Positions 44,146-53,103 of a stretch of 64,000 nt of DNA are shown here, in pieces; the first letter of the stretch is position 1; each line of letters starts with the position of its first letter. The notes beneath the pieces were generated by a model. It saw only the letters and a program-made list of their open reading frames with translations, searched no databases and had not been told where the DNA came from. The position numbers and the translations under genes were made by a program. Source of the stretch: Treponema sp. (lineage in GTDB: Bacteria; Spirochaetota; Spirochaetia; Treponematales; Treponemataceae); contig JAGAZB010000048.1 in NCBI GenBank assembly GCA_017940255.1, forward strand, positions 62,001-126,000, written 5' to 3'.

Positions 44146-45480
44146 ATGGATATTAAATGGATAATTCTAGCCCTAGCCCTTGTTATGTACCTTCTCGTTA
44201 TCATCTTTCAGGAAAAGAAAGTTTGGATGACATCTTGCGCCGCACTGGTTACTATCGTGCTAGGCTTTTTAGCACAAGGCGGGGCACTTACAGGTAATGT
44301 GTTTGAACCGCTCAGCGGACTGGGAGCACTCGCCCACCACATTTTCCTTGAACTTATAAACTGGAACATTCTTATGATTTATGTGGGCTCTATGATTATT
44401 GCAGCCCTCTTCATTTATTCCAGGGTTCCTGCCCGTATTGCAGATGCCCTTGTTGCAGTTTCACCAAGCACGGGAATTGCAGTAATTTTAATTCTTGCAA
44501 TGACAGGAATCATTTCCATCTTTGTAGAAAATGTAGCAACAGTGCTTGTAATGGCACCGATTGCCATCGCGCTTTCAAAAAAACTAAAGCTCAATCCTGT
44601 TCCATTTATGGTCGGGCTTGCAGTAATGTCTAATCTGGAAGGAACTGCAACTTTAGTTGGCGACCCTCCAAGCATGATTTTTGCAAGCTACGCCCACTAC
44701 AGCTTTAACGACTTCTTTGTACATCAGGGAAAACTTTCCATTTTCTTCTTTATTCAGGCAGGAATGATTGTGGGCTGTATCTTCTTTTACTGCTTCTTCC
44801 ACAAGGCTAAGGAAAAAGCCACTGTAGACCGTGAAAATGTAATTTCTTATCTTCCACTTTGGCTGCTTTTAATTATGATTTTTGGTCTGGCAGTAATTTC
44901 ATTCCTCACACCAGAACTGGGTTACTCTTCAGGCTGTTTTGTACTGGGTCTTGGAATTCTTGGCCTTCTTTGGTACCGTTTTAATCAGAAAAAAACACGA
45001 GCCGATGTATGGCAGCTTGTAAAAGAGTTAGACTGGGAAACAATCTTCTTTTTAATCGGAATTTTTGTTGTCGTTGGAGCCATAAGCGAAACCGGCCTGC
45101 TCAATGATTTTGCCCTCTGGCTTGCTCATGTTACAGGCGGCAGCAAATTCTTAGGCTTCATGCTGATTATTCTTTTCTCAGTTTTGATTTCTGGCTTTGT
45201 TGACAATGTTCCTTACATTATCGTAATGCTTCCGGTTGCAGGTTCTCTTGCAGAAACCCTTGGCATTCAGAAAGAACTCTTTATGTTCGCCCTTTTGATT
45301 GGCTCATGCCTAGGCGGAAACCTCACTCCATTCGGAGCCTCTGCAAATGTTGTTGCCATGGGAATCCTGAAAAAAGAAGGTCATCCTATCACCTTCCCGG
45401 GCTTCCTGAAAATCAGCGCACCATTTACAATCCTCACAACCGCCGCCGCCGCCATTACCCTCTGGCTGGTCTGGGCATAA
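44146..45480 (+). CDS. ArsB/NhaD/SLC13-type ion permease
   Basis: 444 residues with 11-12 TM helices. Family features: NVATVLVMAPIAIALSKKL, GTATLVGDPPSMIFASYAHY (conserved GDPP loop) and FVDNVPYIIVMLPVAG with GGNLTPFGASANVVAMG. These place it in the ion-transporter superfamily of ArsB, NhaD and SLC13 carriers. The ion (arsenite, Na+/H+, dicarboxylate or phosphate) cannot be told. It is co-transcribed with ychF and ended by a REP-like hairpin with a U-run. Confidence 0.8.
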   Translation: MDIKWIILALALVMYLLVIIFQEKKVWMTSCAALVTIVLGFLAQGGALTGNVFEPLSGLGALAHHIFLELINWNILMIYVGSMIIAALFIYSRVPARIADALVAVSPSTGIAVILILAMTGIISIFVENVATVLVMAPIAIALSKKLKLNPVPFMVGLAVMSNLEGTATLVGDPPSMIFASYAHYSFNDFFVHQGKLSIFFFIQAGMIVGCIFFYCFFHKAKEKATVDRENVISYLPLWLLLIMIFGLAVISFLTPELGYSSGCFVLGLGILGLLWYRFNQKKTRADVWQLVKELDWETIFFLIGIFVVVGAISETGLLNDFALWLAHVTGGSKFLGFMLIILFSVLISGFVDNVPYIIVMLPVAGSLAETLGIQKELFMFALLIGSCLGGNLTPFGASANVVAMGILKKEGHPITFPGFLKISAPFTILTTAAAAITLWLVWA

Positions 45481-45502
45481 TCAAACAATGTCCGACTAGC
45501 AC

Positions 45503-45536
45503 TGTCATCTCTCGGCTTGACCGGGGGATCTTTTTT
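45503..45536 (+). repeat. REP-like palindrome acting as terminator of the ychF-permease unit
   Basis: TCTCTCGG-cttga-CCGGGGGA makes an 8-bp stem with G-U pairs, then GATC and six T. The TGTCAT lead and CGGCTTGACCGG core match the repeats at 6535 and 18517. Confidence 0.7.
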
Positions 45537-45616
45537 AACACTTTTCCTAATCATTTTCCCTCACCTTCCGACAATAACAGTAGAAGCCTAAAAAGTGGGA
45601 AGGAAGTGAGAGAAAA

Positions 45617-46000
45617 ATGACTAGCGCAATTGGAAATTACAGTAATGCATATTCGTACAGCGGGGCAGTAGGTTCAAGTGGTGCTGCCGGAAAGCTTTAT
45701 GTTCCTGTAAGCAAATCTGCACTTTTGTATTCTCACTTTGATCATGTTTCTGGAGTTGCGGCACGTTCTGGACAGGAAGGTGTTTCAATCAGTAAAATCA
45801 GAATTCTTAACTCTCTTATAGACCGCCTTTCAGCAATCAAAAATCAGCCAAAAGAATCTGTTACAGATATTAGTGATGATCAGGCACAGGTGCTTATTGA
45901 ACAGTACCAGAAGCAGATTCAGCAGACTGTTGCACAACAGCCTTATGTACTTGCAGGTGCAAAACCTCAGGCAGGAGCATTATTTGCGATAGACGCATAA
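45617..46000 (+). CDS. Small protein of unknown function
   Basis: 127 residues with a strong Shine-Dalgarno (GGAAGGAAG). The N-terminal ~30 residues are Ser/Gly/Tyr-rich (GNYSNAYSYSGAVGSSGAAG). The middle part (EGVSISKIRILNSLIDRLSA) is helical, and the C-terminal half is Gln-rich (IEQYQKQIQQTVAQQ), probably helical. No signal peptide or known domain. It lies alone on the plus strand between the permease and the sugar-binding gene. Function unknown. Confidence 0.7.
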   Translation: MTSAIGNYSNAYSYSGAVGSSGAAGKLYVPVSKSALLYSHFDHVSGVAARSGQEGVSISKIRILNSLIDRLSAIKNQPKESVTDISDDQAQVLIEQYQKQIQQTVAQQPYVLAGAKPQAGALFAIDA

Positions 46001-46053
46001 TATCGATTAAAATTCTTGTTTTTCTTATTATTAGACATAAAATTAAAGTGATT

Positions 46054-47148
46054 ATGACTTTTCGAACTATAAGTATTTTATTTGCTACATTGTCTTTTCT
46101 TTTCACTTTATCAGGCTGTGATTCTAAAAACAAAAATGTTGTTATAGAAGAAAGTCAGCCTATTGAAAGTAATATTATCGCTCATGACGAACAATTCCAC
46201 TTTCAGCCAACGCTCGATTCTTATAAACCTAAAAAAGACTATTATAATTTCTATTTAACCTATAAAACAGCACACCCCTGGTGGGATGCAGTTGCACTTG
46301 GAATAGAAGATGCCGTAAAACAGTTTGAACAGAGCGGCATTTTTATTGCATATGATTATCTGGCACCAGAAAAAATGTCTGCTTATGACCAGATAGAAAG
46401 AATTCAGAAAGCAGCCGCAACAAACACGTATGATGTAATTGGCGTTGATGTTGCAGATGTTGAAATTGTTACCCCTACAATCAATAAGCTTATAGACCAT
46501 GGCCAAAAGGTTATGACCTTCTCCTCTTCTGATTCTGGAAAAGAAAACGGCTGCAAACGAATTGCCTATGTAGGAAATACCCACAACTATGAAGATGGAA
46601 AAGATTTAGCACAGGTACTTTGCGAAAAATTAAATTACAAAGGAAAAGTTGCTCTTCTTATTGGAAATGTTGGAGCCCCTTGCCACGAAGACCGAGCCTT
46701 AGGTGCAAAAGCCGTTTTTTCTCAATACCCGGAAATAGAAGTTGTTGATGAGCAGTACGATGAAGATGATGATGTAAAAGCATATATTTTTACAAAAGAA
46801 TTCATAAACAAATATCCAGATTTAAACGGAATTATTTGCTGCAACATGAGTAATTCTGTTGGAGCTGGAAGAGCCGTTTTAGAAGCAGGCAAATCTGATG
46901 AAATTGTAATCACAGGAATGGATCACGACAAGAGGGCTTTGGAGTACCTTCGTGATGGTGTTATTTATGCCCTCGCCCTGCAAGATTGTTATTCAATCGG
47001 TTTTGATACAATAACAACCGCCGTGAAGATTGCAGATGGTCTTCTTCCAGGAAAAGACTATCCTGAAATGACAGAAGAAAATACACAGGTTTTCTTCCAG
47101 GAACAGGCAGAGTGGCTATTGCGTTCACTGTATGGAGAAATTGACTAA
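46054..47148 (+). CDS. Periplasmic sugar-binding lipoprotein (GGBP/RbsB-type)
   Basis: 364 residues from the ATG at 46054 (a GTG at 46048 is possible). Signal peptide with lipobox LSGC. The fold is periplasmic-binding-protein type I: YYNFYLTYKTAHPWWDAVA, IGVDVADVEIVTPTINKLID, NGIICCNMSNSVGAGRAVLE and TGMDHDKRALEYLRDGVIYA, all typical of ribose/galactose binders. No ABC permease or ATPase follows. Instead the sensor diguanylate cyclase gene overlaps it by 17 nt, so it probably presents a sugar to that sensor rather than to a transporter. Confidence 0.85.
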   Translation: MTFRTISILFATLSFLFTLSGCDSKNKNVVIEESQPIESNIIAHDEQFHFQPTLDSYKPKKDYYNFYLTYKTAHPWWDAVALGIEDAVKQFEQSGIFIAYDYLAPEKMSAYDQIERIQKAAATNTYDVIGVDVADVEIVTPTINKLIDHGQKVMTFSSSDSGKENGCKRIAYVGNTHNYEDGKDLAQVLCEKLNYKGKVALLIGNVGAPCHEDRALGAKAVFSQYPEIEVVDEQYDEDDDVKAYIFTKEFINKYPDLNGIICCNMSNSVGAGRAVLEAGKSDEIVITGMDHDKRALEYLRDGVIYALALQDCYSIGFDTITTAVKIADGLLPGKDYPEMTEENTQVFFQEQAEWLLRSLYGEID

Positions 47149-49066
47149 GTTGAAAAACATGAAAATCAGCAGAAATAAAATTGTCATAACAGGTGGCTTA
47201 CTTTTAATTATCAACCTCATAATTGGAACAAGCTGGAATGTTGAACGGGCACAAGAAGAAACACAGGCCGTTGCTGAAAGTGTAAGTAATTTCTATATAG
47301 AGGAACTTGCAAATCGCCGTGTATCAATTATTTCAGATACATTAAATCAAAATTTTCAATACATAAATAATGCTCTGGATACAATTACAGAAACTAATTT
47401 AAGTTCCATTGAAAACCTGCGTTCTTTTCTTGGTAAAATTAGAAGACTTTATGGTATTCAAAAATTTTCTTTTGTAGATGAAGATTTTCTTGTTTACAGC
47501 GAACACAGCACAATCACCGGAAAAAGTCGTTATTCATTCTTAGAAAATGGTTTCTCGGATATTCATGTTACCACGGTTGTAAATTATGGCGGCGAAAAAT
47601 TATTGTTCATTGCAATGCCTGTTGAAAATATAATGTTTAATGGAAAAAGAATAACCGCCTGTTTTGCCCAGGTAAATATAGATCAGATGGTGCGTTCCAT
47701 GACTTTCCGCGCCGATGACATGGAAACATACTTTAATCTTTATCTGAAGAATGGAGAAAGTCTTACAAATGCCCCATTTGGAGGAGTTGAACCTGGTCGT
47801 AATCTTCTTTCAGTAATCAAAGAAAATGATAAATCTGAAGAAAAGTACCATAAAATTGCTAATGATTTTCAGAAAGGCCTAAAAGGAAGTATAAATGTAC
47901 CATACAGAAGGCAGAATGCACATCTTTATTACGCCCCTGTTGATGATACCGAATGGATGCTTTCAATTCTTGTTTACGATAATGTAATAAACAGACAGAT
48001 TAAATCAAACAACCGAAAAATCATAGCACGAAATTACTTTCAAATTTTAATTACTGTTATTTCTGTAACGATTTTGTTTATATCTATCGTACTCCTTATT
48101 CGCAAAAACTCCAGACTCATGCTCGAACAGGAAAAAAGAATTGCAGCAGAAACAAAAAAAGCCTACGACAAATTAAACAAAGAAAGGCAAGGAATGCAAA
48201 TTATTCACTCCATTATTCATTCTGGTCCGTGGACAATTGAATTTAATGATAAGTGTGAAATAGAGAAATGTGAATGGTCAGAACCATTCCGCAAAATGTT
48301 GGGATATAATTCTAAAGAAGAATTCCCTGATAAATTGGAAAGCTGGTCTAATCTTTTACATAAAGATGATAAAGAAAGAGTTTTAAAGGCTTTCTGGGAT
48401 GCTGTAAACGATTATTCTGGAAAAACAATTTATGATGTTGAATATCGTATTCTTACAAAAAACGAAGGCTGGAAATGGTTCCATGCTGCCGGTAATTTAA
48501 TCCGAAATCCAGACGGAAGTCCTATTACTTATATTGGTCTCTTTATTGATATCAATGAAACGAAGTCATTAAAAGTTCTTTCAGAAACAGACCAGATGAC
48601 AGGCCTCTTAAACCGTGTAAGTGGCGAAAAACGAGTTACAGAAGCCTTTAGTGCAGGAAGAGGAGGTCTTTTCATTCTTCTTGATATTGACAGCTTTAAG
48701 TTCTTTAACGATACATTTGGACATGAAATAGGTGACCAGGTAATTATAAATGTTGCACGCTGCCTTAAAACTGCATTCAGAGGAGAAGATATTGTCTTCC
48801 GCCTTGGTGGCGATGAATTTTCTGCTTACGCACAGGTTCACAAGGAAGAAACAGCCCGTAAAATAATTAATCGCTTTATTGAAGGCTTAAAGAAAATTTC
48901 TATTCCAGAATTAGGTGATCATCCTATTACTGCAAGTATTGGAGCCGTTGTACTGCCCGAAGGTGAAGAAACAGACTTTACAAGCAATTACAAACTTGCC
49001 GACCAGGGCGTTTATGAAAGCAAGAAGATAAAAGGCCAGTCTGCGGTAACCTTTTTTAAGCAATAA
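47132..49066 (+). CDS. Transmembrane sensor diguanylate cyclase (dCache-PAS-GGDEF)
   Basis: 644 residues (or 635 from the ATG at 47159). TM1 (~12-28), a periplasmic ~250-residue Cache-like domain, TM2 (~305-325), a short coiled coil, a PAS domain (~360-475; WSEPFRKMLGYNSKEE ... GLFIDINETKS) and a GGDEF domain. The active site RLGGDEFSAYA is intact, and RGED five residues before it is a product-inhibition (RxxD) site. It should make c-di-GMP in response to a periplasmic signal. Overlap with the sugar-binding lipoprotein gene suggests the lipoprotein is the ligand carrier. Confidence 0.9.
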   Translation: MEKLTKLKNMKISRNKIVITGGLLLIINLIIGTSWNVERAQEETQAVAESVSNFYIEELANRRVSIISDTLNQNFQYINNALDTITETNLSSIENLRSFLGKIRRLYGIQKFSFVDEDFLVYSEHSTITGKSRYSFLENGFSDIHVTTVVNYGGEKLLFIAMPVENIMFNGKRITACFAQVNIDQMVRSMTFRADDMETYFNLYLKNGESLTNAPFGGVEPGRNLLSVIKENDKSEEKYHKIANDFQKGLKGSINVPYRRQNAHLYYAPVDDTEWMLSILVYDNVINRQIKSNNRKIIARNYFQILITVISVTILFISIVLLIRKNSRLMLEQEKRIAAETKKAYDKLNKERQGMQIIHSIIHSGPWTIEFNDKCEIEKCEWSEPFRKMLGYNSKEEFPDKLESWSNLLHKDDKERVLKAFWDAVNDYSGKTIYDVEYRILTKNEGWKWFHAAGNLIRNPDGSPITYIGLFIDINETKSLKVLSETDQMTGLLNRVSGEKRVTEAFSAGRGGLFILLDIDSFKFFNDTFGHEIGDQVIINVARCLKTAFRGEDIVFRLGGDEFSAYAQVHKEETARKIINRFIEGLKKISIPELGDHPITASIGAVVLPEGEETDFTSNYKLADQGVYESKKIKGQSAVTFFKQ

Positions 49067-49076
49067 TTTTCTTTAT

Positions 49077-49105
49077 TTGCAAAAAATCCGTTAAATCACT
49101 ATACT
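49077..49105 (+). promoter_or_regulatory. Promoter of the purF-like gene
   Basis: TTGCAA (49077-49082), 17-bp spacer, TATACT (49100-49105). A leader of about 25 nt with an AGGAAG Shine-Dalgarno follows before the ATG at 49137. Confidence 0.7.
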
Positions 49106-49136
49106 ATCCCCATATTTTTTTTATAGGAAGTTTGAA

Positions 49137-50552
49137 ATGGGCGGATATTTTGGCGTTGCTTCAAAAGAAGACTGTTCGTTGGATTTGTTTTTTGGAGTGG
49201 ATTATCACTCTCATCTTGGCACACGCCGCGGTGGTATTGCGGTTGTTAATTCTGACGGGCACTTTTCACGCTCAATTCACAATATTCAAAACTCTCCATT
49301 CAGAACAAAATTTGAACGCGATATAGAAGAGCTTCACGGCAAGCTTGGAATCGGTTGTATTTCTGATTACGAACCACAGCCTCTTTTAGTTCACTCTCAC
49401 CTTGGAAACTTTGCAATCACCACAGTAGGAATTGTTACAAATAAAGATGAGCTTGTAAAAGAAGTTCTGGATTCCGGCTACACTCACTTTTTGGAAATGA
49501 GTGGCGGGGAAATAAACCAGACAGAGCTTATTGTTGCCCTGCTTAATCACAAGGACACAATTGTAGAAGGAATTAAGTTTGTTCAGGAAAAGATAAAGGG
49601 TTCTATTTCCATGCTGATTTTAACAGCCGAAGGAATTTATGCAGCCCGCGACCGTCTTGGACGCACTCCTATTCAGATTGGACACAAGGACGGAGCCTTC
49701 TGTGCAAGTTTTGAAAACTTTGCCTACGCAAATCTTGGTTATACTGATTATCACGAGCTGGGACCTGCAGAAATTGTTTTCTTTAATGCAGACAAAATGG
49801 AAACTTTGCAGCAGCCTGGTAAAGAAATGAAGATTTGTACCTTCCTCTGGATTTACTACGGCTACCCGACAGCCTGCTACGAAGGTGTAAATGTTGAAGC
49901 CATGCGCTACAACTGCGGCCGCTTCCTTGCCCGCCGCGATAAGGATTCCGTTCATCCGGATGCAGTTGCCGGAGTTCCAGACAGCGGAACCGCCCACGCA
50001 GTTGGCTACGCCAACGAAGCAGGCATTCCATTTACCCGTCCATTTATTAAGTACACTCCAACCTGGTCGCGTTCCTTTATGCCAACAAATCAGGACATCA
50101 GAAATCAGGTTGCCCACATGAAGCTTATCCCAATTCAGCAGCTTATTGAAGGTAAAAAGATTCTTTTGATTGATGACTCAATTGTTCGTGGAACTCAGCT
50201 TCGCGAAACTACAGAATATCTTTACAAGAGCGGCGCAAAAGAAGTACACATCCGCCCTGCCTGCCCTCCTCTTGTTTACGGCTGTAAATATCTGAACTTC
50301 AGCCGCTCAAAGAGCGAAATGGACCTTATTACCCGCCGCATTATCCGCGACTTTGAAGGCGAAAATGTAAGCGACGAAACTCTTGCAAAATACTGCGACC
50401 CTGATACTCCAGAATACGCAAAGATGGTTGAAGAAATCCGCAAACAGCTGCACTTTACAAGTCTGCGTTTCCACCGCCTGGACGACATGCTGGACAGCAC
50501 AGGTCTTGACCACTGCAAGCTCTGCACTTACTGCTGGAATGGTAAAGAATAA
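49137..50552 (+). CDS. PurF-like amidophosphoribosyltransferase without the N-terminal catalytic Cys
   Basis: 471 residues. The N-terminal Ntn glutaminase domain is recognisable (FFGVDYHSHLGTRRGGIAVV, HSHLGNFAITTVGIV), but the protein starts MGGYFGVAS where normal PurF has Met-Cys-Gly, so the glutaminase nucleophile is missing. The phosphoribosyltransferase domain is intact: CYEGVNVEAMRYNCGR-type helix, AGVPDSGTAHAVGYA and the PRPP motif ILLIDDSIVRGTQLR. The C-terminus has a Cys cluster (HCKLCTYCWNG). It may use ammonia, or be a paralogue with another role in purine synthesis. Not clustered with other pur genes here. Confidence 0.85.
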   Translation: MGGYFGVASKEDCSLDLFFGVDYHSHLGTRRGGIAVVNSDGHFSRSIHNIQNSPFRTKFERDIEELHGKLGIGCISDYEPQPLLVHSHLGNFAITTVGIVTNKDELVKEVLDSGYTHFLEMSGGEINQTELIVALLNHKDTIVEGIKFVQEKIKGSISMLILTAEGIYAARDRLGRTPIQIGHKDGAFCASFENFAYANLGYTDYHELGPAEIVFFNADKMETLQQPGKEMKICTFLWIYYGYPTACYEGVNVEAMRYNCGRFLARRDKDSVHPDAVAGVPDSGTAHAVGYANEAGIPFTRPFIKYTPTWSRSFMPTNQDIRNQVAHMKLIPIQQLIEGKKILLIDDSIVRGTQLRETTEYLYKSGAKEVHIRPACPPLVYGCKYLNFSRSKSEMDLITRRIIRDFEGENVSDETLAKYCDPDTPEYAKMVEEIRKQLHFTSLRFHRLDDMLDSTGLDHCKLCTYCWNGKE

Positions 50553-50628
50553 TAATAGAAGAAGCGTTAAAAACCGGGCTGCGACAGCGGGCCGGTTTAG
50601 CTTCTACCACTAAATTCCGTAACAGATT

Positions 50629-50901
50629 ATGAAACGCTACCAACTTACATTTACCGGCCGCGTACAGGGAGTGGGCTTCCGATGGACAGCCCAGCAGCTG
50701 GCAAACTCCCTGGGGCTCACCGGATGGGTTTACAATGACTGGGATGGTTCTGTACAAATGGAAGTACAGGGCCGTCCCGAAAGTATTAAAAAACTCATAG
50801 AAGGCCTGGACCGCGGAACTTTTATTCAAATTGATAATCTTGAAAAAAAAGAAATTCCTATTATAGATTACGAAAGAACCTTTAAAATCAAGGACTATTG
50901 A
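50629..50901 (+). CDS. acyP: Acylphosphatase
   Basis: 90 residues, family length. GRVQGVGFRWTAQQ holds the catalytic Arg and phosphate loop, and GWVYNDWDGSVQMEVQG the catalytic Asn. It hydrolyses carboxyl-phosphate bonds. No Shine-Dalgarno is evident. Its end overlaps the -10 region of the next gene. Confidence 0.95.
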   Translation: MKRYQLTFTGRVQGVGFRWTAQQLANSLGLTGWVYNDWDGSVQMEVQGRPESIKKLIEGLDRGTFIQIDNLEKKEIPIIDYERTFKIKDY

Positions 50902-50903
50902 TT

Positions 50904-50909
50904 TACAAT
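50904..50909 (+). promoter_or_regulatory. -10 box of the M15 peptidase gene (leaderless configuration)
   Basis: TACAAT (50904-50909), 6 nt, then the ATG at 50916. The -10 lies over the stop of acyP. A -35-like TTTAAA is at 50881-50886. No Shine-Dalgarno. Confidence 0.5.
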
Positions 50910-50915
50910 AGATAT

Positions 50916-51842
50916 ATGAAAAGAAGTGCTGCCCTCATTCTGACAATACTCCTGTTTTCACAGTTCATTTTCTCACAGTCAGTGGAAAATGTTCTACCTA
51001 TCACCTATTTAAAATATTTTGAAAAAGCCTACCCGGACATTACATTCACAAAACGATATGATAAACAGCTAAAAGACTGGCTTGTAAACATAAGCGTTCC
51101 CTACACTCCAGGAGCGCGCGGAAGCCGCGGGCGAACCTTCCAGTTTGTCTGGTGCAACGGAAGCCTGCTCCCCATGAATGAAGTACGCAATGCTGAAAAA
51201 TACTGGCCGCTTCTTTACAGCTACCAGCGCACACTTGTCGATCCGGCCAATTACACCGAAGAAGAGCGAGAGCGAATAAAAGCCTTCAGCTCAAAGGAAA
51301 GCCGCAAAAACGGAGCCGGTACCCCAATGTTCTTTTTTGATGCAATTTATGATTCCTCTTCCCGAGTCCGCCTGGAAAGTCACATAAAACGGGTTCGCTT
51401 TTTGGGAAATCTAACGAATGTACACGAAAGAATGCTTGAACCACTTACCCGTGTAGAAAAAAGGATTTATGCACTGGCAGAAAGCAATGAAGAAGTAAAG
51501 TCTTTTCTTGCAAATCTGAAATCTAACGACGCCTACTACTGGCGCATTATTGCAGGAACAAAGAGAAAATCCTTTCACAGTCTGGGAATTGCAATCGATA
51601 TTCTGCCAAAAAAACAAGGCGGCAAACAGATTTTCTGGAGCTGGGCGCGAGACAAATATCCAAACACCTGGATGCTTATCCCCCTAAAAGACCGCTGGAT
51701 GCCGCCTCAATCCGTAATCAGCATTTTTGAAGAAGAAGGATTTATCTGGGGTGGTAAGTGGGTCATCTACGACAACATGCACTTTGAATACCACCCCGAA
51801 TTGATTCAATTTAATTTTTCAAAAGCTCAAGGTTCTTCTTAA
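50916..51842 (+). CDS. Secreted M15 (VanY/D-Ala-D-Ala carboxypeptidase-like) peptidase
   Basis: 308 residues from the ATG at 50916, with signal peptide ([19 protein letters not shown]). The C-terminal metallopeptidase core shows [14 protein letters not shown] (zinc His and Asp) and NMHFEYHPE (catalytic Glu region and zinc His) after WGGKW, as in VanY-type M15 peptidases that trim peptidoglycan stems. The N-terminal 150 residues are not recognised. Its 3' end overlaps the convergent GH130 gene by 32 bp. Confidence 0.8.
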   Translation: MKRSAALILTILLFSQFIFSQSVENVLPITYLKYFEKAYPDITFTKRYDKQLKDWLVNISVPYTPGARGSRGRTFQFVWCNGSLLPMNEVRNAEKYWPLLYSYQRTLVDPANYTEEERERIKAFSSKESRKNGAGTPMFFFDAIYDSSSRVRLESHIKRVRFLGNLTNVHERMLEPLTRVEKRIYALAESNEEVKSFLANLKSNDAYYWRIIAGTKRKSFHSLGIAIDILPKKQGGKQIFWSWARDKYPNTWMLIPLKDRWMPPQSVISIFEEEGFIWGGKWVIYDNMHFEYHPELIQFNFSKAQGSS

Positions 51843-52980
51843 TCAGTTCGCAGCGCTGTTTTACGCAGTCCGGGCTTCTGTGTGGATCACTTGGAGTATT
51901 GAAAGTGTAATCAATCAAACGTTCAATAGTAGTAGTTGCAACATGCATACGGGTATCACTGCTGGCATAATAAATGAAGACACGACCATCATGCTCAATT
52001 GCACCGTTTGTAAACACAACATTACTTACATCACCAGTGCGTTCTGCTCCAAGAGGAACAAGGAAAACGCCACTAGGCTCTGCAATTACACGGCTAGGAT
52101 CGTCCAGAGCAGTTGCGTAAACATAAAGAACATAGCGTAAACCATCAGCAGTATTTCGAACTCCATGCGAAATATGAATCCAGCCACGTTCTGTTTTAAT
52201 TGGAGTTGCGCCGGCACCATTTTTAGCCTCAGTTATTGTGTGATAAATCCTCTTTGAAATAATTTTCTCTTCATCAATAACAGCATGTGTTATATCATCA
52301 CAAAGACCAAAACCAATTCCACCACCACTGCCAGTGTTAATAAAATCATCCATAGGGCGGGTATAAAAAGCATATTTTCCATCAACAAATTCAGGATGAA
52401 GACACACATTTCTCTGCTGAGGACTATTTTTTGTCACAAGATTTGGAAGACGCTCCCAGTGTTCAAGATCCTTTGTGCGCACAATTCCCGCTGCAGCAAC
52501 TGCGGCGCTCAAATCCGGGTTAGAAGTATCCTTACTTTCTGAACAGAAAACTCCGTAAATCCAGCCGTCCTGGTGCTGGGTAAGGCGCATATCGTAAACG
52601 TTAGTTTCTTCAGGGCAGGTATCTGGCAGCACAATAGGATAATCACGGAAGCGGAAGTTATCAATTCCATTAGGACTTTCTGCTACAGCAAAAAATGACT
52701 TGCGGTCATTACCTTCTACGCGGCAAACAAGGCAGAATTTACCATTAAGATAGATTGCCCCGCTGTTCATTACGGCGTTTATTCCAAGCCGCTCCATAAA
52801 AAAGGGATTAGTTTCCTTACAAAGATCATATTTCCAGGTAAGAGGCACGCTGTCTCTTGTCAAAACAGGATTTTCGTATCGTTCGTAAATGCCATTGTAA
52901 AAATCACTGCGAACCTTATTTGGGCGAGAAAGAAATTCTTCCTGTGCCTTTTTCATCTCAAAATATTTTTCGTGAATCAT
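51811..52980 (-). CDS. GH130 phosphorylase, probably 4-O-beta-D-mannosyl-D-glucose phosphorylase
   Basis: 389 residues, usual for GH130. It phosphorolyses beta-mannosides, releasing mannose-1-phosphate. Family features: [66 protein letters not shown] and [19 protein letters not shown]. This N-terminal pattern matches subfamily 1 (mannosylglucose phosphorylase). No signal peptide, so it works in the cytoplasm on imported manno-oligosaccharides. An AGGAG Shine-Dalgarno is present, and the promoter carries an inverted repeat (53030-53059). Confidence 0.88.
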   Translation of the reverse strand: MIHEKYFEMKKAQEEFLSRPNKVRSDFYNGIYERYENPVLTRDSVPLTWKYDLCKETNPFFMERLGINAVMNSGAIYLNGKFCLVCRVEGNDRKSFFAVAESPNGIDNFRFRDYPIVLPDTCPEETNVYDMRLTQHQDGWIYGVFCSESKDTSNPDLSAAVAAAGIVRTKDLEHWERLPNLVTKNSPQQRNVCLHPEFVDGKYAFYTRPMDDFINTGSGGGIGFGLCDDITHAVIDEEKIISKRIYHTITEAKNGAGATPIKTERGWIHISHGVRNTADGLRYVLYVYATALDDPSRVIAEPSGVFLVPLGAERTGDVSNVVFTNGAIEHDGRVFIYYASSDTRMHVATTTIERLIDYTFNTPSDPHRSPDCVKQRCELIKKNLELLKN

Positions 52981-53029
52981 ACCTCTTAATCTCCTTGAAT
53001 CTGTGCTGATAAGAGCACCAGTTCCTGTG

Positions 53030-53065
53030 TTTAAGTCAGTATATCAGTTTTTACTTAAATATCAA
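53030..53065 (-). promoter_or_regulatory. Promoter of the GH130 gene with overlapping inverted repeat
   Basis: On the minus strand TTGATA (53065-53060), 16-bp spacer, TATACT (53043-53038). The inverted repeat TTTAAGT (53030-53036) / ACTTAAA (53053-53059) spans the -10 and the spacer, a likely repressor site. Confidence 0.6.
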
Positions 53066-53103
53066 GAGATTTTTAGGTAAATTTTACTTTATAAGTCTGA
53101 TTT

